Positions 17,479 to 26,184 of a stretch of DNA of 64,000 bases are shown here, in pieces. Under the pieces are notes generated by a model. The model was given only the letters and a program-made list of their open reading frames with translations, was not told the origin of the DNA and did no database searches. Where the stretch lies: assembly GCA_003990705.1 (NCBI GenBank), contig AP018318.1, positions 4,281,501-4,345,500 of the forward strand, given 5' to 3'. The stretch comes from Nostoc sp. HK-01 (GTDB taxonomy: Bacteria > Cyanobacteriota > Cyanobacteriia > Cyanobacteriales > Nostocaceae). Made by a program: the position numbers and the translations under genes. Numbering within the stretch: the first letter of the stretch is position 1; every line of letters begins with the position of its first letter.

Positions 17479-18939
17479 ATGCTTACACCAGATGAACTGA
17501 AGCTGCTTGAAGAAAAACGAGCAGCAGGCATTGCCACAGATGAAGAAATAGAAATCTTACGACAGATAGATGTAGTTAATAAGACAAAATCTCAATCTCA
17601 GTATGGAAACACTATCATTAATATTGGCTACGCCCAAAATCCTCAGTTCGACAATCGCATCTATTTAGGAAGCGAAGCATTACAATCCCTAAATCAGCAT
17701 CAGACACCTAGCCCAGAAGTTCAAAGGCAGAATGTCTGGCAGTTTCTAAAGGACATCGAAAATTCTCTCAAATTCATTGCTCTATCTCACCAACAACAAC
17801 CCATTTCTATCAAAGACCAATATATTCCTGTCGAAGTAACCTTGGAACGCCACTATCAAAATCAAGTGGAAAGCACTTATATATATGCAGAATTAGACCA
17901 TAATCTTAAATATTTTTATAAGCCCAAAAAGAAAGGCAAGGAAGTTCAGCAAGAACAAGTAGATTGGCAGGTTTTCAAAGAGCAGCATAAAAATATCATG
18001 GTGTTGGCAAATCCAGGGATGGGTAAGTCTACACTATTGCGGATGGAGACAATATCTAATGCCGAGCAAGCACGTCAGGAAATAGAAAGTGGGCAGAATA
18101 TAGAAAATATTGTGTTTCCATTATATTTAAGGCTTGTAGATTTAGCCGATAGTCCTAAAGATGAAGAAGTTTTTTACAGTATTTCTCGAATTATACAGCG
18201 CGATTATCCCAATACAGCACCAATAAATTTAGTGGTATTGCAGCAAAAGTTGAAACTGGGGCAATGTCTTTTGCTATTAGATGGACTGGATGAAGTTTTA
18301 GCAGAACAGCGTATTTATCTATCACAGAAACTGAATCGTTTTGCTAACAATTATCCTTGTCAGATTATTGGCACTTCCCGAATAGTAGGCTACCACAGTG
18401 GGACATTTATAAATGGGGTAAAAGAAGTGGAAATTGTTCCGTTTGACCTGCAAAAAACGGGGCAGTATATCAAAAAATGGTTTAACAATAGCAATACTGT
18501 GTCAGAACTGATGCGGGAGTTGTACAAAAAACCTCAAATTCTCAGTTTAGCCCAAAATCCACTGCTGTTATCGTTGATTTGTAGTTTGTACCAAGAAAAA
18601 AGTGTCAAGCTTCCTACACGACGTTGGCAGGTATATGAAATGGTAGTGGAATATATGCTGGGAAATTGGTGTAGTGATAACAGTAGACAAATACCTAATA
18701 GTGCTTGGATAGCAGCCAAACAAGATTTATTAGGAGAAATTGCCTATCAATTTAGCTGTGAGAGAAAAGATATATTTACAAGACAAGACCTCCGCAGCAA
18801 AATTGAAAAATATCTAAAAAATACTTATATTTCAACAGATTTTATAAATAAAAATACTTCCCAACTCATAGCAGAACTATCTGAACAAGATGGGATATTG
18901 CAAAATTTGAGCGGGGATAACAAACAATATCAAAGTTAA
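17479..18939 (+). CDS. NACHT-domain ATPase with N-terminal amyloid-like motif (HEAT half out of frame)
   Basis: This 486-residue protein has residues 1-30 nearly matching those of the upstream STAND protein (MLTPDELKLLEEK), followed by a KSQSQYGNTIINIG motif at about 37-50. The NACHT domain spans about 170-400: ANPGMGKSTLL (Walker A, near residue 175), CLLLLDGLDEV (Walker B), and GTSRIVGY. The protein stops shortly after a winged-helix-like region, with a QS terminus. The following open frame encodes HEAT repeats that are normally the C-terminal sensor of NACHT-HEAT proteins, and a shift of one frame between 18911 and 18937 would join them. The gene sits 126 bp after the STAND gene. Without its repeats the protein may be a fragment or a separate subunit. 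Confidence 0.82.
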   Translation: MLTPDELKLLEEKRAAGIATDEEIEILRQIDVVNKTKSQSQYGNTIINIGYAQNPQFDNRIYLGSEALQSLNQHQTPSPEVQRQNVWQFLKDIENSLKFIALSHQQQPISIKDQYIPVEVTLERHYQNQVESTYIYAELDHNLKYFYKPKKKGKEVQQEQVDWQVFKEQHKNIMVLANPGMGKSTLLRMETISNAEQARQEIESGQNIENIVFPLYLRLVDLADSPKDEEVFYSISRIIQRDYPNTAPINLVVLQQKLKLGQCLLLLDGLDEVLAEQRIYLSQKLNRFANNYPCQIIGTSRIVGYHSGTFINGVKEVEIVPFDLQKTGQYIKKWFNNSNTVSELMRELYKKPQILSLAQNPLLLSLICSLYQEKSVKLPTRRWQVYEMVVEYMLGNWCSDNSRQIPNSAWIAAKQDLLGEIAYQFSCERKDIFTRQDLRSKIEKYLKNTYISTDFINKNTSQLIAELSEQDGILQNLSGDNKQYQS

Positions 18940-18946
18940 AAGAGAA

Positions 18947-20200
18947 GTGATAGTAGCTCTGGGTAAGACTAATATACCCCAGGTAATTGAATTACTTTCT
19001 CAATTTCTCGAAGATCAGGATGGGGAAATCCGATGGCTTACTGTCACCGCTCTAGGAGAAATTGGCAATTCTCAAGCTGTGAAAATTTTAATTGGCCACC
19101 TCAACCATTCAGATAATGATGTTAGAAGAGAAGTTTTTACTGCTTTAGGGGAAATTGGTACTCCAGAAGTGATTGAGTGTTTAATTCATGCTCTGAAACA
19201 AAAAAAGCACGATGATAAAAAGTGGGTTGCAGCAGCACTTGGAAAAATTAAATGGTCTGCTCAAGAATTGAAGCACTATAAGAATGTAGAAGTAGTTGAG
19301 AGCTTAATTGATAGTCTTAATGATTCTGACAGTTATGTTAGACGATGGATTGCTGTTGCCTTGGGTAAAATTCGCCATCCTCATGCAGTTAAAGCATTAA
19401 TTCTTGCTTTAGATGATCCGGATGCTACAGTTAGAAAACATGTGGCAATCGCCTTAGGTAGAATATCTCATCCTATGGCAGTCACAGCATTGGCTAATAA
19501 AATCAAAGATAAAGATAATTTAGTTAGAGAACAATTAGTATTAGCTTTAGAGAAAATTACTGATTCAAAAGCGATAAACGCCTTAATTTCACAAGCTTTA
19601 ATTTTAGCTTTAACGTCTCCAGATAACCATTTCAAAATGCTTGCTGCTGCTATTTTCGGAAAAATACAGTGGAACATACATATCATTAGGCTAATTTTTC
19701 AGAGAATTACTATGTTGAAAATACTGATTAATATTTTATCTTTGAGATATCCTTATAAAAATGTTCACGATTTGACTACAAATTTAAAAAAACCTAACCG
19801 TGTAAAATTATTTACAGGCATAATCAGCAAGCTAGATCCTTCAGACAGTAGTGTAAGATGCAGGGCAGCAACCGCCTTGGGAGAAATAGGTAGTCATGAA
19901 GCTGTTGAATATTTAATTAAATCGCTTGTTGATCCAAATAGTGATGTTCGAGGAAGAGCAGCAGCAGCTTTGGGAAAAATTCGATGCCCTAAATCGATTA
20001 CAGCTTTAATTCAAGCTCTAAGCCATCCAGATGCAGCAGTCCAGCAAGAAGCTATAGCAGCATTAAAAGATATAGGTACTTCAAAGGTTTTAAAAAATAT
20101 TGTGCAGTCTTTTACAATAAACCTTTATGATCCTGATGTTTACACGTTGGCAAGAATGCTAGCAGTTAGAGTTAGTAGGACTGAACAGAATGATCCATAA
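18947..20200 (+). CDS. HEAT-repeat protein, probable displaced C-terminal half of the NACHT protein
   Basis: Up to 417 residues consist almost wholly of PBS-lyase-type HEAT repeats of about 31 residues (VRRWIAVALGKI, VRGRAAAALGKI and similar), with one degenerate stretch at about residues 235-290. The frame is open from 18911, and the first possible start is a GTG at 18947 in the middle of a repeat (KREVIVALGK), so this is not a natural protein start. It lies 8 bp after the NACHT stop in the +1 frame. The simplest reading is a frameshifted NACHT-HEAT gene, whether mutation or sequencing error. HEAT repeats in such proteins act as ligand-sensing scaffolds. Confidence 0.7.
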   Translation: MIVALGKTNIPQVIELLSQFLEDQDGEIRWLTVTALGEIGNSQAVKILIGHLNHSDNDVRREVFTALGEIGTPEVIECLIHALKQKKHDDKKWVAAALGKIKWSAQELKHYKNVEVVESLIDSLNDSDSYVRRWIAVALGKIRHPHAVKALILALDDPDATVRKHVAIALGRISHPMAVTALANKIKDKDNLVREQLVLALEKITDSKAINALISQALILALTSPDNHFKMLAAAIFGKIQWNIHIIRLIFQRITMLKILINILSLRYPYKNVHDLTTNLKKPNRVKLFTGIISKLDPSDSSVRCRAATALGEIGSHEAVEYLIKSLVDPNSDVRGRAAAALGKIRCPKSITALIQALSHPDAAVQQEAIAALKDIGTSKVLKNIVQSFTINLYDPDVYTLARMLAVRVSRTEQNDP

Positions 20201-20289
20201 ATTCCAATTACTCAAATATAAGTTCAATAAATTGATCTAATTAACATAATGTGCTAGTAAATTTTAAACTTTTTATTTAACTCTATTGA

Positions 20290-21597
20290 TTAATATCTAT
20301 ACTTTTCTTTTATAATACGTATTTGCTCTCGAAATTTAGCTCCTTTTTGAGGGTCAACCATGTAAACAAAATTTGCAAAACCCTGAATTGAGGACATAAT
20401 ATCTTCTGACTCACCCCAGAACTTACCTCCCAAACCATCTTTCTCAATTTGATAAAGAGTTGCACGAAAACGTTTCAATTTTTCTCTTGAAATACTAGGT
20501 TTAGTATTGACTACAATACCAGTAACCTCTAATCGATTAGATTTACGCATAATTCGGGTTTTATCTTGATTAATTTCAAACCCTTCATGCTTTACAATTC
20601 CTTGTGTATGCCTTAAAACTTTTCCTATATTGCATCCATTCTCATTAGACGCAGAAAAGGTTAAGTCATCGGCATAGCGAGTATAACGAAATCCCAAGCG
20701 TTCAGCCATCTCAGTCAATCTTCGATCGAGACGGCGACATATTAGATTCGTAATCATAGGGCTAGTTGGCGCACCCTGCGGTAGATAACTACGATGGTTC
20801 ACAAAAGTGACAGTACACAGTAAAGCAAAGATTGTTGACGCAGACTCGGAATATCCAAAAGATATAAAAAGACCTTTTACACGCTTATAGGAGATAGAGT
20901 GAAAAAAGTCTTTAAGATCGACATTAATAATTATATCTGCCCCTACATGAGGCTCTGCATTAGTTAAAATTGAGCGGCGTTTACCAAATCTTGGATACTG
21001 AGTTAGCCTATGGGAAGCATCTACATAGATTATCTGTTTTACTATAATCCAAAATTTATAAAGAATACTATACCTTGTATTTAAAGTTTTTATTGGCAAT
21101 AAATTTATATCGAGTTTATTGTTTTCGATTTCTATTATTCTGCTATTACGGAAACCATGAGCAGCATCATGAATAGAAGGATCAAGCTTTTTTAAAATGT
21201 TTTCTAGAATCCAATATTGGACATTTTTTAAATGCTGATTTGGAGCAGAAATTATTCTTTCTCCACCTGTTTTTTTAGGAAGATAAAAGCGAATATAATG
21301 ATGTTTAGTTGCTGCATCTTGTTTTGGCGAAAAAACTAACAATCGTAATTCTTCTAAATTAATATTTATTAAATTTGATATTGCTCTAAAAGAGTTACAT
21401 TGAGGTAAACAGTATTTCTCTAATAATTCTTTATTTCCTTGTTTATTTCTCTTTGTTTTACCTTGTAATTGTCTTTGTTCATACCAATAATTATTTTCTA
21501 AATTATTTGTTTCTCGCCACCCTCTACTTAGTTGTGCCTCTACATCTTCATCAATTTCATAGCTATCGTCAGAAGATTCACTCTGATAAACTGGCAT
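20290..21597 (-). CDS. Retron-type reverse transcriptase with an internal insertion
   Basis: This 435-residue RVT_1 protein has the retron hallmarks: NAEPH (residues 213-217, the NAxxH motif), NVDLKDFF with the first catalytic Asp, QGAPTSPMITNL, YADD at 308-311, and VTG at 358-360 in the thumb region. Retron RTs make a branched msDNA from an adjacent ncRNA and usually work in anti-phage defence with an effector. There is a roughly 70-residue acidic/polar N-terminal extension. Between HGFRNSR and SILTNA, which are contiguous in relatives, about 55 extra residues (154-208) are inserted in frame and look unrelated to the family. The gene converges on the HEAT frame and has a 275-bp upstream gap that could encode the ncRNA. 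No adjacent effector is certain. Confidence 0.88.
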   Translation of the reverse strand: MPVYQSESSDDSYEIDEDVEAQLSRGWRETNNLENNYWYEQRQLQGKTKRNKQGNKELLEKYCLPQCNSFRAISNLININLEELRLLVFSPKQDAATKHHYIRFYLPKKTGGERIISAPNQHLKNVQYWILENILKKLDPSIHDAAHGFRNSRIIEIENNKLDINLLPIKTLNTRYSILYKFWIIVKQIIYVDASHRLTQYPRFGKRRSILTNAEPHVGADIIINVDLKDFFHSISYKRVKGLFISFGYSESASTIFALLCTVTFVNHRSYLPQGAPTSPMITNLICRRLDRRLTEMAERLGFRYTRYADDLTFSASNENGCNIGKVLRHTQGIVKHEGFEINQDKTRIMRKSNRLEVTGIVVNTKPSISREKLKRFRATLYQIEKDGLGGKFWGESEDIMSSIQGFANFVYMVDPQKGAKFREQIRIIKEKYRY

Positions 21598-21609
21598 TTA
21601 TTTACCTTT

Positions 21610-21860
21610 TTTCAATTTCATTTATTACTTTTGTCCAGATAGAGTAATAAACAAGTTAATTTTTAATTTTAATTAAAAGAGGGTTGAGCATAACATTATT
21701 AGGTTCCCCCTTCGTAAACATCGAGTTCACCAATAAGAAAGTGAGATTTAACTTCATACACGGATGGCGATCCACCACCCAGATTGCAAGGTGATTTTGC
21801 CTAAAATGTGATGCACATTACCCTCGTATTTAGTATAACAAGCAGAAACGAAAGCATCTG
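21610..21860 (-). ncRNA. Candidate retron msr-msd RNA region
   Basis: The gap upstream of the reverse transcriptase, read on its strand, holds several small hairpins: aatgtg-atg-cacatt (21805-21819) and ggat-ggcg-atcc (21762-21773), plus a C-rich cccccttcg stretch. Retron ncRNAs lie at this position, directly upstream of the RT on the same strand. I could not find a clear pair of long a1/a2 end repeats or the branching guanosine, so this is a location-based candidate only. Confidence 0.3.
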
Positions 21861-21872
21861 TGAAGCTATTTC

Positions 21873-22337
21873 CTATCCGCCTTGCTCAAATTTTGCTTGC
21901 ATAGGATCATCGGTTGGTGGATGCCGACTAATTTCTTTATCAGCTTCACGAATATTGATCACCCGTTCCCGGTTTAAAGTTAATGCGGTGACTGTTGCTC
22001 GTCCTGTAGCTGTCAAACCCTCAATTAATAGTCCATCGGCAGACCAAATAAAATGCTCACTCCAGTTACACTGTCGTGGATTAAATAATGAAACTTCTTC
22101 TCCAGATAGAGGGTCAGTTGCTGTCAACCGATTTGTCTTTCTGCGATTACAGTGAAAGCAAGCTAACGCCAGATTTTCTAAATTATCTGTACCACCCAAT
22201 GACAAGGGTATAACATGATCTACGGTGAACTGTACATACTGCCATTGTTCAGAGGCATGGCAATACTCACATAGGTACTTGGCTCGTTGACGTACTTGCT
22301 TTTGGGTAGCTTCAGGGATTTTACTACGAGAGGACAC
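21873..22337 (-). CDS. HNH endonuclease
   Basis: This 154-residue single-domain HNH nuclease has two zinc-type Cys pairs (CEYC at 23-26 and CFHC near 57-60) and the HNH core VDHVIPLSLGGTDN and NLALACFHCNRRK. The C-terminal half ends in RHPPTDDP. The family is common in filamentous cyanobacteria as a stand-alone gene preceded by a small partner. Its start lies 3 bp after the stop of the 92-residue protein gene, so the two form a toxin-antitoxin-like pair. A related pair, now broken, lies at 62316-62825. The target DNA is unknown. It could also be read as a retron effector, but the partner gene argues that it is a unit of its own. Confidence 0.88.
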   Translation of the reverse strand: MSSRSKIPEATQKQVRQRAKYLCEYCHASEQWQYVQFTVDHVIPLSLGGTDNLENLALACFHCNRRKTNRLTATDPLSGEEVSLFNPRQCNWSEHFIWSADGLLIEGLTATGRATVTALTLNRERVINIREADKEISRHPPTDDPMQAKFEQGG

Positions 22338-22340
22338 AAT

Positions 22341-22619
22341 TTAGGATGCTGGCTGAGTTGACGCAAGGGATAAATTACGAATTGTACGATTGACAAAGCT
22401 TAAATAATCATCAATTTCTTCGTAGCAATCAAGTTCTTGTTCTTCTTCTGTACTCAGTGAAGTTGCTTGCAGTTTTGCCAATAGTTCTTCAACGCGACTT
22501 TGGACAGTGCTGGATGCTCGAAAAACTGGGATACCTTCCTCTAAATCAATCCGCACTGCACCATCAATGGGTAGCTTTGTTGGCAGACAGGATAGTTTCG
22601 GTGGCTGAGAGATGCTCAT
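22341..22619 (-). CDS. Small partner protein of the HNH nuclease
   Basis: A 92-residue acidic protein begins MSISQPPKLSCLPTK and has a helical second half (VEELLAKLQATSLSTEEEQELDCYEEID). The helix resembles the C-terminal region of ribbon-helix-helix-type partners found upstream of other cyanobacterial HNH genes, for example the gene at 62439-62825, but no DNA-binding ribbon is obvious. It sits 3 bp upstream of the HNH gene in the same direction. An antitoxin or regulatory role is inferred from this pairing. Confidence 0.7.
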   Translation of the reverse strand: MSISQPPKLSCLPTKLPIDGAVRIDLEEGIPVFRASSTVQSRVEELLAKLQATSLSTEEEQELDCYEEIDDYLSFVNRTIRNLSLASTQPAS

Positions 22620-22823
22620 GGCAGTGCCAGAAAGTTAATCGATGAGTAGTTTGATTTTAGCTCAAAGGTGCGTAGGCGTAGCCCGTTGTAAACATTGCTT
22701 GCTGATTTAAGCATTTTAACCAAATTGTATAAGTTTAAACATTTTTTGTGTAACAAATTACCTTAGCATCTAAGTAAAGGGATAATGCAACGCTAAAGCC
22801 AGTACAGCAACTTGGAGGTAGTT

Positions 22824-25800
22824 TTGAACGTAGCTAGTAAGGTAGATGCTATTCTCAACGCTTGGTTAGACTACATTAATTTAGATGAATACAGTAAAGC
22901 CAGGGTTGAAACCAACAGCGATAAAGTCAGACAGCGTGGTGTAAAGCTAGTACGTGACCATTTATTAATTGATCAAGCCACGTTTTCAGAATTACAGCAA
23001 AAAGTTAAGCAAAGGCAAAATACTCTACAAGAGGCAGTATGGGTTTTATCCTTTCCCCAAGTTTTAGATGTAGAAAAGGGAAAATCTTATCTTTGCCCTC
23101 TGTTTAGCTTAGACGTTACATCTATCCTCAAGGGGGAGTATCAAGCACAAGGGTGGAACTTAGATAGCTTAATACTGATAGAAGCTGGAGACAACTTAGC
23201 CACCTTTCTCGGATTGGATGATGAACAGCGTGAAAAATTGATTACTCAAGATGGGCTACGAAGTTTTCTGGAAATAACTTTTAAGCTAACATTTGATAGC
23301 TATCAGAATTGGATGGAACAGGTTGTTATTCCCCGTCGCTCTCGTGAACAAATTCAACGTCAGCCTTATTTATTTGAGTTTACAGGGGCTACATATAATT
23401 ATAATCTCCGGCAAGACTTAAAAGAGATTAAATCAGGCTCGAAAAATTGCTCCAAAGGACATCCTGCTTTTGAATACTTGTTTGGTGAACCTAAGCCTGC
23501 AAAAGAAGAAGTTATCTACATGGGAGCTTTCCCAACTCACGCACCGACTAATTCACAATCAACAGCACTCAAACACACTCAAAGTGAACCGATAACAGCT
23601 GTACAAGGCCCACCTGGTTCGGGTAAAACTACTCTGATTCTTCATGTTATTGCTCAACAGGTAGTTAAACGCGCACTCAGTTTAATTGAAATTGGTCAGG
23701 ATATCAATAACCTAACGGTAGTTAGTAGCACGAATAATAAAGCAGTTGATAACGTCATTGAAAAGCTAGATGAATTTTTTCAAGCTGAGTTATTTTATCT
23801 CAAAGGTGGAAACAAAGATAATATTGAATCAGCTAATGGAGCTATTGCAAAATTACGGCAAGCTATTGATTTTTTGCAAAAGAATCAATTTGATGAGCAA
23901 CTAAATAATTTATTAAAACAAAAAATTCAACAAATTAAAGAGGAATTGTTAGCAGAAGAGTCTAGATATTTAAAGTTAAGCAAACAGTGGGATTTAGATA
24001 GACAAAGACATAAACATCTTTCACAACAGATACAAACGCTGCAACAGGATTTAGACGAAATTCTCTCAACCTTAATTCCTTTTCAGCAACGAGCCAGAGA
24101 TTTATCCCAGTACAATCAACTACCAATACAAGCATATAACATCATAGAAAAGCATTTTAATAAGGCTGAATCACTTCTATCTAAAAGCAGATTAAATTGG
24201 TGGGTTCGCTTTTGGCGTTGGTTGACTGGGAAAACGGAAGAACGTATTTTACGTGAGTTAAACTTAGCTTGTAACTCAGCCATAGCACAAACATCTACAA
24301 CTATTTTCCCTATAGAACCACCTACCAATCGCGCTGATTTAATTCAAAAAGCAGGCTTAGTTAGAGAAAGAATAAATGAAGCAGGTGAGTTAAAAAATGT
24401 ACAAAAAAGATTAGAGGAAAAATATAAAGACAGAGACCAGATAAATCAGCAGATGGAAGACGCTTTTAAGGAATTCCAGTTATTAGAGATTAGCTTGGCT
24501 AATCCACCAGAAAATTTTTATACCTCATTTCACCAGAAATTTCATGACAAGCACAAAGACCTATTTAAGCTATCGCGTGAGTTTCTTATTCAACAAGCAC
24601 TCTACAACAAACACAACATTAAATCAACTCTAGAACTTTATTGTAGTATTCTTTCAGGAGAGCGGAAATCGAAATATAAGGTTGCAGAAAACCTAGATAA
24701 GCATATTAAAAATCTCAGCCTGATTTTTCCGGTAATCACTTGCACATTGCTTTCAATTCGCAAAATGATTCCTTGGATTGAGGAATGTGTTGACCGCACA
24801 ATCATAGACGAAGCGGGAATGATTGACCAGCATAAGGCTTTTCCGTTATTAGTGCGATCGCGTAAAGCTATCATTGTTGGTGATCCTCTACAAATTGAAC
24901 CTATTATTACTTTGAGCGATCAAAGACGCGAAGATTATCGTCAAACAGCGTTTATTAATAGAGGATTAACAGACATTGATTACCATCGTTATAGTCCAGA
25001 AGAAGAGTATAGTGCTACAGCTTATCACCGCGCTGCTGGAGCAACTGGAGAAGGCGAAGATAAAGGTAAAGGAATTGTTTTGAGAGAACATTACCGTTGT
25101 CAGTCTAGTATTATTCAATATTGCAATGCTATTGCTGACTATGATTTAGAAATCAAAACAGAACCAGTCAATTCTTTAGTAGAGTCGCACTTAATTGCTT
25201 ATGATGTTGAAGGTAATATCCGCAATAATGTTAATGAGGAAGAAGTTAATGCTGTATGTGAGATAATTGAGCATTTAGTTAAACAAGGTTACTCAGTAAA
25301 AGATATAGGCGTTATTTCACCTTTTAAAGTTCATGCTACTGCGCTGAGAGAACAATTAAGAAAAAAATTTTCTCAATTAGAATCAAAATCTGTTGGCACA
25401 GTTCACACTTTTCAAGGTTCGGAGAAAAAAGTAATTATTCTATCCACAAAAGTATGTCAACCACAAGATAATGTTTACTGGATTAACAAACGACCAAATC
25501 TTTTAAATGTTGCTGTATCAAGAGCTAAAGAATTATTTATTTTAGTTGGTAATCTTTATACATTAGAAAAAGGAAACCGGAGTCGGCAACTTGTTGAACA
25601 TATTCGAGAGTATGGAGTTGTATTAGAGTATAAATCAGCAGCAGAAATTCCTAAAGCAGAACCTGGTACTATTCCAGTTTATGATTGCGATCATTTAAGA
25701 ATTTTTAGAGAAGCTATCGACCAAGCAGAGGAAGAATTGATAATTATCACGCCTTGGATTAGGGGAAGTGAATCAAAACTGTTTGGTAAAGAGGTTGTTT

Positions 25801-26174
25801 CAGTTTTAGAAAGAGGAGTTAAAGTAACAGTAGTTTACGGAAATAAAGGTAACGAGGAGAATGATAATAATGATCCCACAATTGAGAATAAGCTGAGACA
25901 TTTATTCTCACAATATCCAGGTTCACGATTGATTCGCTTAGGAGAAGGAAAACATATAGAAAGTAGAGGAACAAATGAAAGAATTTTGGTACGTGATACG
26001 AAACTGGCTATTATAGGAACTTGGAATTGGCTTTCTCACCCTTACAGATCGCAATGTGGCAGGACATCGTTAAATATTAAACCTCAAATTCGCCAAGAAA
26101 CAAGTGTACAATTTTCTGATTTATCGTCTATTGAGAGTATAAAAGCAAAAATTTATCAATTAATTTCACAATAG
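22824..26174 (+). CDS. Superfamily 1 (Upf1/DNA2-like) helicase with C-terminal PLD-like domain; Mokosh type II-like
   Basis: About 1116 residues from a TTG start at 22824, chosen because GGAGG lies 6 bases upstream; a TTG at 22812 is also open. The COG1112-type helicase has Walker A VQGPPGSGKTTL near residue 262, a long coiled-coil insertion (about 340-600), IIDEAGMID (motif II), VGDPLQIEPI (motif III), VHTFQGSEKKVI (motif V) and NVAVSRAKELF (motif VI). The last 170 residues resemble a phospholipase-D nuclease domain (IITPWIRGSESKLF, GTWNWLS). The expected H-x-K-x4-D signature reads TNERILVRD, so the histidine and lysine are replaced. Helicase-PLD single proteins match the published architecture of the Mokosh type II defence system; membership is inferred from architecture only. 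The gene is divergent from the HNH pair. Confidence 0.82.
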   Translation: MNVASKVDAILNAWLDYINLDEYSKARVETNSDKVRQRGVKLVRDHLLIDQATFSELQQKVKQRQNTLQEAVWVLSFPQVLDVEKGKSYLCPLFSLDVTSILKGEYQAQGWNLDSLILIEAGDNLATFLGLDDEQREKLITQDGLRSFLEITFKLTFDSYQNWMEQVVIPRRSREQIQRQPYLFEFTGATYNYNLRQDLKEIKSGSKNCSKGHPAFEYLFGEPKPAKEEVIYMGAFPTHAPTNSQSTALKHTQSEPITAVQGPPGSGKTTLILHVIAQQVVKRALSLIEIGQDINNLTVVSSTNNKAVDNVIEKLDEFFQAELFYLKGGNKDNIESANGAIAKLRQAIDFLQKNQFDEQLNNLLKQKIQQIKEELLAEESRYLKLSKQWDLDRQRHKHLSQQIQTLQQDLDEILSTLIPFQQRARDLSQYNQLPIQAYNIIEKHFNKAESLLSKSRLNWWVRFWRWLTGKTEERILRELNLACNSAIAQTSTTIFPIEPPTNRADLIQKAGLVRERINEAGELKNVQKRLEEKYKDRDQINQQMEDAFKEFQLLEISLANPPENFYTSFHQKFHDKHKDLFKLSREFLIQQALYNKHNIKSTLELYCSILSGERKSKYKVAENLDKHIKNLSLIFPVITCTLLSIRKMIPWIEECVDRTIIDEAGMIDQHKAFPLLVRSRKAIIVGDPLQIEPIITLSDQRREDYRQTAFINRGLTDIDYHRYSPEEEYSATAYHRAAGATGEGEDKGKGIVLREHYRCQSSIIQYCNAIADYDLEIKTEPVNSLVESHLIAYDVEGNIRNNVNEEEVNAVCEIIEHLVKQGYSVKDIGVISPFKVHATALREQLRKKFSQLESKSVGTVHTFQGSEKKVIILSTKVCQPQDNVYWINKRPNLLNVAVSRAKELFILVGNLYTLEKGNRSRQLVEHIREYGVVLEYKSAAEIPKAEPGTIPVYDCDHLRIFREAIDQAEEELIIITPWIRGSESKLFGKEVVSVLERGVKVTVVYGNKGNEENDNNDPTIENKLRHLFSQYPGSRLIRLGEGKHIESRGTNERILVRDTKLAIIGTWNWLSHPYRSQCGRTSLNIKPQIRQETSVQFSDLSSIESIKAKIYQLISQ

Positions 26175-26184
26175 TCAAAAATTT

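Noticed and set aside
18911-18950. Programmed ribosomal frameshift joining NACHT and HEAT frames
   Set aside because: No slippery heptamer with a downstream structure is evident at the junction; a mutation or sequencing error is simpler.
21873-22337. The HNH nuclease as the retron effector
   Set aside because: It forms its own two-gene unit with the small partner, and a related unit at 62 kb has no retron nearby. Not excluded, only unsupported.
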